DNA of 64,000 nucleotides from the NCBI GenBank assembly GCA_018398765.1, contig JAHBMJ010003761.1, positions 12,446 to 76,445 on the forward strand, written 5' to 3'. Under the pieces are notes generated by a model. It searched no databases, had not been told where the DNA came from, and worked only from the letters and a program-made list of their open reading frames with translations. Each line of letters starts with the position of its first letter. Within the stretch, counting starts at the first letter, position 1. Of this stretch, positions 44,301 through 55,315 are shown piece after piece. The DNA comes from Chromera velia. Lineage: Eukaryota; Sar; Chromeraceae. The position numbers were made by a program, and so were the translations under genes.

Positions 44301-47300
44301 AACGCGGAGAGCACTTAGATACAAGCATCTCATTTCAGCACCCCAAAAGTGTCAAGGTGACTACAAAAGTACCCTTGGACACACATTTCAGGCATGCAGA
44401 AATGAGTGAGACTAGCTGGATCTCCCTCATGAATTGTACAGACCCATGCATCCTGTTGGTACTGCACTTATGAACCACTTCGGTACGTTTCTTCTTCGGA
44501 TTGTCAACTCCCCTTTTTCTCATTTTTTTGACAGCATGCAATCTTCCCCCACCATGTTCATGCTAGTTGTCCGACTGAATCGACTGACGCACGCACATTT
44601 TCTTGGCCTCTTTGGCTGCTGTTGCCTCCTGTTCCTTCCTCTCAAGGGCAGCCTTGAGGGTGAGGATGTCGGCTTCCCTCTCCTCGAGAACCTTGGCAGC
44701 CTCGGCAGCCTGAAGCGCAACGGCGTCACGAAAGCAAACACAGTTCATTTTGGATGCCCTTTCTTCCCTCCACAATCAGGAATGAAGAATGAAGAAGGGA
44801 AAAAGAAAAGAAGAGAAGAAGACCTTTTTCAGACAAGAGGAGAAATCGATCTCTCTTCTCCTCCCTCCCCGTCCCACCACATGGATATGCTTGAAGGTGT
44901 TTTCGCATCCATGCATGACGGGAACACGACAGCTCAGTGCGGCAGACCTTTTTGAGTTCCTCCCGCGAGGTGGCCGAGAATTCCTGCAACCATTTCAATG
45001 AGGACGGAAACGAAGTGGAAGACAGCAGGCGGGATCGATCGATAGATAGCTCTGCAAGGCGAATCCAAAGAATGCGGAGACAGTCTTCCGTTTTTGTTGA
45101 ATGTCCATGCCGATATAAATGAACAGTCACTGATCGCAACAGGAAAGGTATTCGAAAGATAGTTTGTGCGGACTGACGGAGAGAGTCTGTTCGAGTTCTG
45201 TCCTTGCAGCGTTTTCCAGAGCGTTGGCGTACACGGACTGCAGTGAGAGCTTTGTGAGGGACTCCACAGTTCCCACCTTCTCCTTCGAGAGTTCGACAGC
45301 AAGCTTCCTGTATCGGGGGAGGAGAAAGAAAGGAAGGAATGATTGGGTAAAGAGGGGGAGGAGTTCGAAAAGCCTTTTGCTGCGCTGCTGGCTGCTGGGA
45401 TTTGCACACACGGACGCCTGGGCGAGAGGTCAAGAGATGGCATGAAGCGATGAGACAGGAAGGAAAAAGAAGAAATTCTGCATTGGTTTCAGTTTCAGAG
45501 GAGACGAGATAAATGTGGAGTAGACGGGTTAGTGAGGAGCTTCGGCGTACTGTCGAAGGCTGTGGCTCTCCTCGTGAAGGGAGACGACGGCGTTTTGAAG
45601 TTCCAAAATCTTGGTCTTCACCTGCATGCACTCATTCATGCATTCATTCATGCATTCATCCAGTTACTTAGTCCTTCGGTGAGTCAGTCAGTACACATCA
45701 TGCAAAACGGTCGTGAGAGAGCATTGGAGATGAACAACGAGTTTGGTCGCAGAGGGAATGATTTTTGTGGAAACCTTGAAGGCAGACGATACGGCCCGTT
45801 GATCAAATCGGAGTGGTGCACTTAGCAACACATCCCACAACTATGCAGGCGAACCACTCTAGAAAAGAAGCTGACTGACTGACTGACCTTGTCTGCAAAG
45901 GCCTGGCATCCTTTTACAGTGAGCATCTCCGCCATGACTCTGTCTCTGAGTGTCTGCCTCTCAGCCTCCCACTCGATTGCCATACGCTCCTTCTCCTCGA
46001 CGTGGCGGACCTTCAGAGCGGAGAAACGGTCCTGTTCTCTTTTCACCAGCCTGCAAGTCACAGACAGAGTCACAGACAGAGTCACACAGACTGAATGGTC
46101 CTGAAGAACAAAGAGAGGAGACAAGAACTCAAACTGGAGCCAAAAACAAATGTGAACTTCAAAGATATTCCCTCCCCTCCCTTTCCCTTCTCCCCCCCTG
46201 ACGTTTCTTTCTCCTTGAGTGCCGCCACAAGATCTCCCTTCTTCCTCTCGATGGCCTCCCTGAGGGTCACCACGTCGGCCTCCTTCTCGTCCAGCTGCTT
46301 CCGGAGGGCCTGCTCAAGTACGTGTAAGAAAGGGGAAGGGAAGGAGACAAACAAAACTTTGTCGGCATTCGCATCGCCCCGATGCAGGAAAATAAAGCAA
46401 ACTGTGGCACACCATGAACGGCTGCATGCGCATGGATGAAACGACAGGACCAAAAAGAGGGAGGGAAGTCCCGCCGAGAAGAGAGGACGAAGACAAACAT
46501 GTGAGAGTGGGGCAGGGAAGGGCAGGGCAGGGCAAAAGAGACCTCCTAGCGACAGGCTTGTGTAGAAGAATCAAAGTGTTCGAAACACAGAGTCAGAATC
46601 GTTTTGTGGCTCTCCATTGTCCAGTGATTCCTCTCCCGGACCTACCTGTTCTTCCTCGGAAGTGAGAACGGCCTCGATTGTCTGCGTGTCTGCATCTGTC
46701 TGCGTGTGGTGAGGGGAGAGACCCTGGGATCTCTCAGACGAGGATGAGGCAGCCGAGTTCCGTCTCTCCTTCTCCTTCACTGCCTCGGAGGCTGAAGAGA
46801 CGGCCAGCTCCTTCAGAGACACTGCATGAGACGTGTGTTCACTCGAGAGCGTCTGAGCAGACTTCACAGGCCTGAGGTTTGTTGTCCTCAGGGCGTGCCC
46901 GAGTTCCGACGCCGCACTTCTCCTGCCGGGAGACGACACAGGAGACCTAGAGGTAGAGATCAGAGAGCTGGTGGCAGAGCTGCGTCTCTCCTCCAAGAGG
47001 AAGTGCAGTCCTCTTCCGAAGACGCTGCCCATCGTGGACCTTCTGTGTCTGTGGAGACGGCTCGTTTGCTCTTTGTTCTCTTCTTGGAGGTTTTTCTGCA
47101 ACTCAAATTTCAACATACAGATACAGGCAGGGGGTGAAAAGACCAGAGGGGAAGTCCTTGATGTGATACCACACAGCAAATTGGGAGAGACATGGGAGAG
47201 AAAAAGCATCGCGGTCTCTCTGAGAACAGGAAAGCAGCCGATCGCTTCTTTGACTTTCTATCTTGAGCAGCCAACGCTTACTACCTTGAGTCTGACAGAC

Positions 47301-47424
47301 AGGCAGAGAGACTGACCACGGTCTCCTGGAGTCCCGTGATCTGTTCGACCAACTTGGAGACCTCCTCGTCCTTCTTTTGGAGCTCTACTTCAAGACGCAA
47401 AGCCTGCAGGAGAGAAGACACACG

Positions 47425-47469
<45 letters not shown>

Positions 47470-47834
47470 AGAGAGAACAACAGTGCAAAAATGAATAATG
47501 AGGCAGGAGAGGAGAATTTCCGCAGAACGTTATGGAAAGTACCAGGGGAGCACGCTGTCACGTGTAGAGAGAGAATGGAGAGGAGAGCAAAAAAGGGGGG
47601 GGGGAGAAGGAGATGCGATAGACTGGATGGCAGACACAGCCCCTCAGTTTCTGCAGGACTATTCGACACACCGACAAATTGATGCAGACACACACAAACG
47701 AAGCAGACAAACAGACAGCGAGACAGACAGACGGACAAACAGACAGCGAGACAGACAGACAAACAAACAAACAGACAAACAGACACACAAACAGACAAAC
47801 AAACAGACAGACAGACAGGCGGACAAACAGACAA

Positions 47835-47881
<47 letters not shown>

Positions 47882-49383
47882 AACAGACAAACAGACAAAC
47901 AGACAAACAGACAAACAAACAAACAAACAGACAAACAGACAAACAGACAAACAAACAAACAGACAAACAAACAAACAAACAAACAAACAAACAAACAAAC
48001 AGACACACAAACAGACAGACAGACAGACCTTGGCCTCTGCAGCGGCCCTGAGGAATTTGTGAGCGACACCGAGAGGATTTGTCTTCGGTTTGGGGGGAGG
48101 GATGGCGAATGCTGCGAAGCTTTTGTTGAGTCCTCCCGTGGAGTCGTGCACCTTGTCTCCATCCTCTTCCATCAGGTGGTCGAAGGACTTCGAGAGGACC
48201 TTCTCGAGGTTCCTGTTCCCCTTCTTCTTCCTCAGGGGGGCGTTCCGGGGGGAGTTCTGCGACAACCCAAAAGAGAATAGAGGAAAGAAGGGGAAGAAAG
48301 AAAGAACTGACACACCATGGCCAGATGACCTATCGGGACGGCATGCAGTCCCATCAGCGAGTGAGTTGATCAAATCGAGACAGTGAGCTAAGGAATGACT
48401 CTGCACTGGTTCAGGTGGAAGTCGTAGAGAAGGGTTGGTCCAGGAGGAGAGGGACGAGAAAGGAGAAAGAAGTAAATTTGATTTCAGTCGACTGACAAGG
48501 AAGAGGCTCTCATTTCTTGTGAGTCTCGAGCTTCGCTGTCTGAGCAGGTCGACTTCCTCCTGGAGCTCTTCCTGCTTTCTTCGGGCAAAGGCAAGAGCGC
48601 TCTTTGCGTCCTTGCACTCCTGCATGGCCGCCTCCTTCAATTGAATTTCCTTCTCAAGTGCGGCCTCCATGGCCTCCATGTCATCAAACTTCGAGTCCTG
48701 CTGCTGTGCGATGGCTTCCTTCCGTTTTAGAAGGACACCCTCGGGGACTGCAGACTTCCTTCTCATCGATGACGCACGCATGAAGGGGGCACTCGGGCTT
48801 CCTGTTGTCATCACTCTCTCCACAGCTCTGAACATCTCTCCGGGTGTTTCGACTCCTGTGAGGATGATCAGCATGTCAATCAGCTCTTCGGAGTCCACAT
48901 TGTCTTCAGGGTGGAGCGTCTGCGTGCGTCGGAGGTCTCCTGCCTCGAACACGTTGCTTTCTGCATCACAATGAAGCAAGACAAACAGAGGGAGCATAAG
49001 CACAAGTACACGCTTCTGGCATGGTCAGCAGAGGGAGACGTTTATCAAACAACAGACTGAAAATCGATTCCCTGTACGTGAACAACAGAGCTGTTGTTTT
49101 GGCTTTCACTCACTGACTGACTTCCAAGGCTGTTTGCACTCAGACGTCCAACCAGGGACTTTCGCGACTTGATGCTCTCAGCGAAAGACCGCGAGCTCTT
49201 TGCGAGGGTGCTTCTGCCAGGCAGCAGCTTTCGGGGAAGGGCGGACGAAGCTGCGAGGGAAAGGTTGCCTAAAGATTTTGTCAGCTCCTTGTTACTGGCC
49301 ATTCTGACGACCTTGTTGTCACCTAGAGGTGCGTGAAGATCCCTCAAGTTGAGGGGGGGGACTGCGGGACGAAGGGGCTGCAT
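41376..49383 (-). CDS. Coiled-coil protein, 18 exons, 1022 aa
   Basis: Exons: 49383-49122, 48960-48497, 48256-48029, 47403-47317, 47095-46646, 46309-46203, 46050-45888, 45621-45551, 45307-45178, 44983-44948, 44709-44597, 44243-44081, 43711-43641, 43379-43241, 42952-42824, 42496-42395, 41973-41878 and 41633-41376. All phases match, giving a clean 3069-nt frame ending in TGA. The N-terminus is basic and Ser-rich (KSRKSLVGRLSANSLG). Nearly everything after residue 150 is Glu/Lys/Leu/Gln-rich heptad-type coiled coil. Exons 6-9 and 11-14 encode two versions of the same block (compare RDRVMAEMLT with RDRIMAEMLT). A structural or cytoskeletal scaffold is likely (inference); no family is recognised. 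Most donors are GTCAGT-like. Head-to-head with the DUF4239-like gene. Confidence 0.9.
43241..46309 (-). repeat. Tandem duplication of a four-exon block inside the coiled-coil gene
   Basis: Exons 6, 7, 8 and 9 (107, 163, 71, 130 nt) correspond to exons 11, 12, 13 and 14 (113, 163, 71, 139 nt), with identical intron phases (2, 0, 2, 0) and clear protein similarity. Examples: EKEADVVTLREAIERK / EREADILTLKAALERK, and KLAVELSKEKVGTVES / KLATELSKEMAASVES. The introns no longer align obviously, so the duplication is older than the kilobase-scale repeats elsewhere. Confidence 0.9.
47690..48028 (-). repeat. Tetranucleotide array starting at a 5' splice site
   Basis: On the minus strand, intron 3 of the coiled-coil gene begins GTCTGTCTGTCTGT and continues as about 330 bp of GTCT/GTTT units. 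The donor is the first repeat unit. Long open frames through this array in several phases are artefacts. Confidence 0.95.
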
Positions 49384-50090
49384 TCTCTGAATTGTACCTT
49401 TCGACTTTGCGCAGAATGAAGAATGTCAGACTAACTCTCACAGGGACGTGTTTCTATTGGACGAATCCGAATATCTCTGTCACTCTCTGTTGCGCACTCT
49501 CTCTCTTTGTAATGCTCTCTCTCTCTCAATACCTCTGCGTTACTCTCTCACTTGCGTTGAGTCGGATGGTCTGAAGCTACTCTGATTGATTTGAAAGGAA
49601 GCTGCCTCTTGTATCAATTTGGGGGGACATTCAGCTACAGTTTGAGAAGTGTATATATATATATATAGTGACTGAATTAACAATAAAAAAGGTCAGTCAA
49701 TGAATGACGTGCATGCATGCATTCGATTTTTCGCGGTCAAAGAGTCGTCGATCGAATTTGTGTCTGCATGCATGCATCGCGCGGCTCGACGGTCCCGCGC
49801 GCATATATAGGCCGCGCGGCCGGGTACGCGTCGGAGCTGCACTGTCAGCATGGCAATGCATGGCAGATCTTTGATGATCCCTGATTCTCTGTCTGACCCA
49901 AGTTTGTTTTTTTTTAGGGTTGTTGTTTTTGTTGCCTTCATTGCCAGCTGCCCATGTGTAAAAAGAAGAGAATATGTCTTTTCGGATGGAGTGGTTGCTT
50001 GCCAGCTCTCACGAGTTCCTGCTCTTCCTTACTTTAGGTTTGAGCTGCTGACCCCCGTCTCCGTAAGTGAAAACAACAGTCACGCCCTCC
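49384..50090. promoter_or_regulatory. Divergent intergenic region with TGCATGCA motifs
   Basis: 707 bp between two divergent start codons. It holds two GCATGCATGC-type palindromes (near 49710 and 49766), a TATATATATATATA run (about 49653-49667), and a GC-rich CGCGCGG segment around 49780-49830. The promoter role is inferred from position; TGCATGCA is a known ApiAP2 target in Apicomplexa. Confidence 0.5.
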
Positions 50091-51923
50091 ATGTCTGTCC
50101 GCTCGCCAAGGGGTGGCACGCTCCTGTCCGTGATTGTGATTCTTTCGGTGCTACAGGGCCCTGAATGTGGAGTGACTGCGTTCCTGAATTCTCTTTCTTC
50201 ATCCCAAGGCCTTCCGGCCTCACTTCGTAGGATTGCGAAGACGCCGTCTCCTCGGGCAGCTATCTGGAGCCCCCAGGCAGCAGCACGCACATCTGCAGGA
50301 GCAGTGGCGTCAGTCTCAGGTGGCACGGGTGGTCTGGTTACCCCGAGCGAGACTTCAGCAAGTTTCTTTGCCGAAAAGGGATTGGTATCTCGTGTTTGGA
50401 AGGCAGTCGGTGAGTGGGCGTGGGTTTGGATTCCTGTAGCCTTTTATTGGATTTTGCCTTGGCTGGAACGGAAGGCGCTGTTTGCCTCCAACGCAGAGGT
50501 GGAAGCCCTAGTTGACGCCACCTGTTCCTCTGTTTTCATTCCGGTGGTTGGGATCCTGTATGCCATTCTTGTGGGTCTTTCGATCGAATCTCTGTGGGAA
50601 GGCCATAAGGAGACAGTGGCTCAGATGACGGAGGAGTGCGCAAAGGCCGCCATGCTCCTTCCAAAAATGCGAAAATTGGGCCCTGCGTTACAAAAAAAGT
50701 CGGTGTTGTTGCTGAAGGATCACTTGATGGATCTTCAAAATACTCTGGAGGCTTCTGCACAGGCCGACACAAAGAGGACAGAACACCTAGTGAAAGACCT
50801 CCCTCATGCCCTCCTGAGTCTAGATAGACTTCTGTGCGAGGGCGGAGAAGGAGAGGACACGGACAGTATCGCAGAGGACGTCAAGGAACTTATAAATATG
50901 AGGTCAACTTGTTGTCTTTACCTATCCCTTGGACCTTCCTTCCTTCCTTCCTTCCTTCCTTCCTTCCTTCCGCTGTTTGAGTCTTTGTGACTCCTCCCCT
51001 TCCGTTTCAGTTGTGTTTGGTCGCCCCGCTAACGGTTTTTTCCTCTTCGTTCATGCCATTTTTCTCGGCCCCTTCCCATCTACTGGTCTATTTTGCTCTT
51101 TTTTTGAGGGTACCCTGCGTATGACTCCTTTTCTCAACTCGTCCTGTATTCATTTTCTTCCATCTTTCCAGGCTGATCCTTATTTCTTTTTTTCCTTGCA
51201 GCTTTCTTTTCATTTTGTGCCATGAAGACGCTCACTGCCCCCCCGGGGTCTGGGTGGCATTTTTCATGACTATCTGTTTACTCTGCCGCTCAGTCGCTCT
51301 TCTTTCTTTCTGCCTTTCTTCCTTCCTTCCTTCCTTCCTTCTTTTCCTTCGTCTGTTCTTTCTTTCTCCTTTCCGTTCCTTTCGTTTTCTTTTTTCTTTT
51401 TCGTTCCTTCCTTTTTTCCTTCCTTCCTTCCTTCCTTCCTTCCTTCCTTCCTTCCTTCTTTTCCTTCCCCCTATCTCTTTCTTTCTTTTTTTCTTTCTTT
51501 CTTCTTTTTACCTTCGTACCTTCCATCCATTTCTTCTTTCCTTTTCTCCCCGCCTCCCTCCCTCCTCCGACATGCAGGCTGAGTCGGATGCAGAAGGCTG
51601 TACAACGACTCCCTCTGGTCCATTGGATGATCCTGTGGGGCCTTTCTGTCTCAATGCTCTACTCCTTCTGGCTGGTTGCCACCGGGCCGATATCCGAAGG
51701 CGCAGGAACGGGCAGAGTGCACCTCTCCAATTGCGCCTCTCCGCGTATCCGTGTGATGTTTTCGGTGCTCTCCTTCAGCACCACTGCGGTGTTCAAAATC
51801 ATCAGAGACCTCGAGAGGCCCCTGTCAGGAGTCTACAGCATCGTGGGTGACCAGGTGCCTAGTGCCCCAATGCTGAATAGGGCAATTCAGGAAGCTTCTG
51901 AAATTTTAGGTTCTGGTGCGTGA
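50091..51923 (+). CDS. DUF4239/bestrophin-like membrane protein, 385 aa
   Basis: Two exons, 50091-50902 (donor AG|GTCAAC) and 51578-51923 (acceptor ACATGCAG), join in phase 2 to 1158 nt ending in TGA. The start ATG gives a signal peptide (GGTLLSVIVILSVLQGPECG), followed by an S/T/A-rich basic stretch to about residue 95, a layout typical of bipartite targeting to a secondary plastid. Membrane helices lie near 113-130, 147-168, 281-304 and 325-340. The order is two N-terminal helices, a long soluble middle, two C-terminal helices, and the closing motif DLERPLSGVYSIV. This matches the DUF4239 family, whose relatives include bacterial and plastid bestrophin-like proteins. The substrate is unknown. 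The intron is rich in TTCC repeats. Confidence 0.75.
50937..51500. repeat. TTCC/CTTT microsatellites within an intron
   Basis: Two TTCC arrays (about 50937-50970 and 51318-51340), a longer one at 51410-51460, and CTTT units, all inside the single intron of the DUF4239-like gene. Confidence 0.9.
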
Positions 51924-52187
51924 AGGTTTGTCAATTGATTCATGTGAATACGATAAACGGTTTTGAAACGAATCATACTTACTTTACTTAACTTACTTAA
52001 GGTTCAAAAGTTGGTTGAGCCTAGGGTCTCCGACAACCAGAGACGGACGGCAACCCATGCATATCATGCTAGATATCATGCTTGTTGTGTCTCTTATATG
52101 CCAGCTTATATAATACTTCAAACATTAATTCCCTACTATTCTATTTTATAAACTTAAGTTTGAAGCGTTTTTTAAAATTCAAATAAA
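51924..52187. other. 3' flank leading into satellite
   Basis: AT-rich, no gene; ends where the satellite begins. Confidence 0.5.
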
Positions 52188-54092
52188 GATCCTAGCACTA
52201 GTCCTAGCAACGATTACATAAAAAATTGATATTTCATCGGGTTTTCATGGGTTTTCTAATTTTTTTTATGGTGGGAGACGTCATGTAGATCTTAGCTTAA
52301 TTGTGCAACAGTAGCTAGCTGTACAAAGCGGTGACCAAACGTATAAAGTGGTCTGTGACGTGTATAACACTGTATGCTAGATGTGGCATAAGCGTGAGCG
52401 AGCGCCCCGCCTCCCTCCATTGATTGTTATTGGACTGGCCCGCGGGTATACGTCTTTCCGGGGCCATGATCGAAGTGAGCACGCGCGCCGATGCATACGA
52501 TTTAACCACATGAATTAACAGTTGTATTCCTGTTGCATGAGAGCGTTGCATCAGACTGATAGACAGACGAAAGATTCTAGCACTAGTCCTAGCAACGATT
52601 ACATAAAAATTTGATATTTCATCAGGTTTTCTAATTTTTTTTATCGCAGGAGACGTCATGTAGATCTTGGCTTAATTGTGTAATACTAGCTAGCTCTACA
52701 AAGCGGTGACCAGACGTATAAAGTGGCATGTGAGTCATAATGTGACGTGTATGTTAGACGTGGCATAAGCATGAGTGAGCACCCCGCCTCCCTGCATTGA
52801 TTGTTTAAGTTATTGAATCGGCCCGCGGGTAGATCTTTCCGGGGCCGTGATCGAAGTAAACACGCACGCCGATGCATACGATTTAGCCACATGAATCAAC
52901 AGTTGCATTCCTGTTGCATGAGAGCGTTGCATCAGACTGACAGACAGACAAAAGATCCTAGTACTAGTCCTAGCAACGATTACATAAAAAATTGATATTT
53001 TATCAGGTTTTCATGGGTTTTCTAATTTTTTTTATGGTGGGAGACGTCATGTAGATCTTAGCTTAATTGTGCAATAGTAGCTAGCTGTACAAAGCGGTGA
53101 CCAGACGTATAAAGTGGTCTGTGACGTGTATAACACTGTATGCTAGACGTGGCATAAGCGTGAGCGAGCGCCCCGCCTCCCTCCATTGATTGTTATTGGA
53201 CTGGCCCGCGGGTATACGTCTTTCCGGGGCCATGATCGAAGTGAGCACGCGCGCCGATGCATACGATTTAACCATATGAATTAACAGTTGCGTTCCTGTT
53301 GCATGAGAGCATTGTATCAGACTGATAGACAGACGAAAGATCCTAGCACTAGTCCTAGCAACGATTACATAAAAATTTGATATTTCATCAGGTTTTCTAA
53401 TTTTTTTTATCGCAGGAGACGTCATGTAGATCTTGGCTTAATTGTGTAATACTAGCTAGCTCTACAAAGCGGTGACCAGACGTATAAAGTGGCATGTGAG
53501 TCATAATATGACGTGTATGTTAGACGTGGCATAAGCGTGAGCGAGCACCCCGCCTCCCTGCATTGATTGTTCAAGTTATTGAATCAGCCCGCGGGTAGAT
53601 CTTTCCGGGGCCGTGATCGAAGTAAACACGCACGCCGATACATACGATTTAGCCACATGAATCAACAGTTGCATTCCTGTTGCATGAGAGCGTTGCATCA
53701 GACTGACAGACAGACAAAAGATCCTAGTACTAGTCCTAGCAATGATTACATAAAAAATTGATATTTTATCAGGTTTTCATGGGTTTTCTAATTTTTTTTA
53801 TGGTGGGAGACGTCATGTAGATCTTAGCTTAATTGTGCAACAGTAGCTAGCTGTACAAAGCGGTGACTAGACATATAAAGTAGCATATGACATGTATGCT
53901 AGACGTGGCATAAGCGTGAGCGAGCGCCCCGCCTCCCTGCATTGATTGTTATTGAACCGGCCCGTGAGTACGTCTTTCCGGGGCCATGATCGAAGTGAGT
54001 GCGCGCGTCGATGCATGCGATTTAACCATATGAATCAACAGTTGCATTCCTGTTGCATGAGAGCATTGTATTAGACTGATAGAAAGACGAAT
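52188..54092. repeat. Satellite array, 5 monomers in a dimeric higher-order pattern
   Basis: Monomers begin at 52188, 52573, 52954, 53339 and 53720 with GATCCTAG-like starts, at spacings of 385, 381, 385 and 381 bp. Monomers 1, 3 and 5 share one variant (TTCATGGGTTTTC, TTATGGTGGGAG) and 2 and 4 share another (TTATCGCAGGAG), so the true period is a 766-bp dimer present 2.5 times. Conserved blocks include a GC-rich GCCCCGCCTCCCT and CCGCGGGTA. No coding capacity. Confidence 0.95.
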
Positions 54093-55315
54093 GGAACAGC
54101 AGCATTCATCCTAGCTGTCAGACTTTTCTGTCTAATTTATGAAGTTGGGTTTGAGCCCCGTATATTGCTATGGTACATGGCATATGCACCTGTACGACTA
54201 ATTACAGAATTTTTTTGTACATATTCATAAAAGTACACAGGAGGGAATAACAGAGAAAAGAAGATTTCTTTCCAGCTCTGGTACGTATTTAGGTCTGTTT
54301 GTTCATAAGTATATATGTATTAATTTTATTTTGGATGAATTTTAAAGTATGAAACGCACCACTTAACGCTGCATATAGCTGCATATCTCATTTAGATTCG
54401 ACCGCATATCGGGTGGTGGGCCAATTGTTAATACACTGTTATACACTGTGACCTTTTATTAATATAAGTCAGATCGCACGCATTGCGTGCGGAATCAAGT
54501 GAGTATATGCGTGAGTATGTGCGCCATCGTAGGAACTCACTTACCCGGCGGTAGTTGCAACCCCCATGATAGGTGACATAGGCCATACAACCTGCGCGGC
54601 ACCATCCATGGAACACCTCAACATTTTCTGGGATTTTGCGCCTTCCGGGCCCCCATTTAGCTCGGCATTTCTTACATTTTTATTTTAGACGGGATTATAA
54701 AACACGTACGGGTAAGGTGTCTGACACGCGGATCCCGGCTTGCGTAACATCGCAGGAGGCCGGCCGCGGGGCGGTTCCTGCCACAGGCCGGGCGTCACGC
54801 CTCCTGGCTTGTGCGGCGCCGCACAATAAGGCCGCGCGGGTCGGACCCTGTGCCGACCTATATCCATGCATGCAAAAACCAAAAGTGCCAGCGCAACATA
54901 TGCGCAACATTCAGAGCATACCGATACGCAATGCATCCGTGCGTGTGTGCATCTATATCGATCGATATACATATGTATATATATATGTTTGGACCAATGT
55001 GTGCGATGTATATAGATATAGTGAATACTCAAATCGGTCAACTCGACGTTCTCCAACGGATCGGAAAAGCAGTCGGGGTGAGACTGTCAGTGAAGACATC
55101 CAGTCAGTGGATCTGCGCATACCAGGGCATGTACAAAGTCCAGCTCGAAACTGAAACATAGACCGACAGAAGAAGACTTTTTCCACAGATACACGATCTG
55201 ACGGACAAGGAACACGCATCTGACGTCATACCGTCTGGAAAAACAGAGATCAGAAAAGAGAATAAGAGTGGAGTGAGGAAAGAGAAAAGGAAACAAAAGA
55301 GGATAAGGGCGAAAG
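54093..55315. other. Spacer upstream of four-TM protein gene
   Basis: AT-rich to about 54540, then a GC-rich segment (54710-54860) and a TATATATG-rich segment near 54960-55020. Open frames on both strands here are unsupported. Confidence 0.4.

Noticed and set aside
47385-49003. Long minus-strand frame of 481 codons
   Set aside because: It runs through a GTCT/GTTT array. The real exons inside it (48960-48497 and 48256-48029) are separated by introns with matching phases.
52315-53761. Repeated open frames of 62-114 codons
   Set aside because: They lie inside satellite monomers on both strands and vary with monomer class; no start or splice context.
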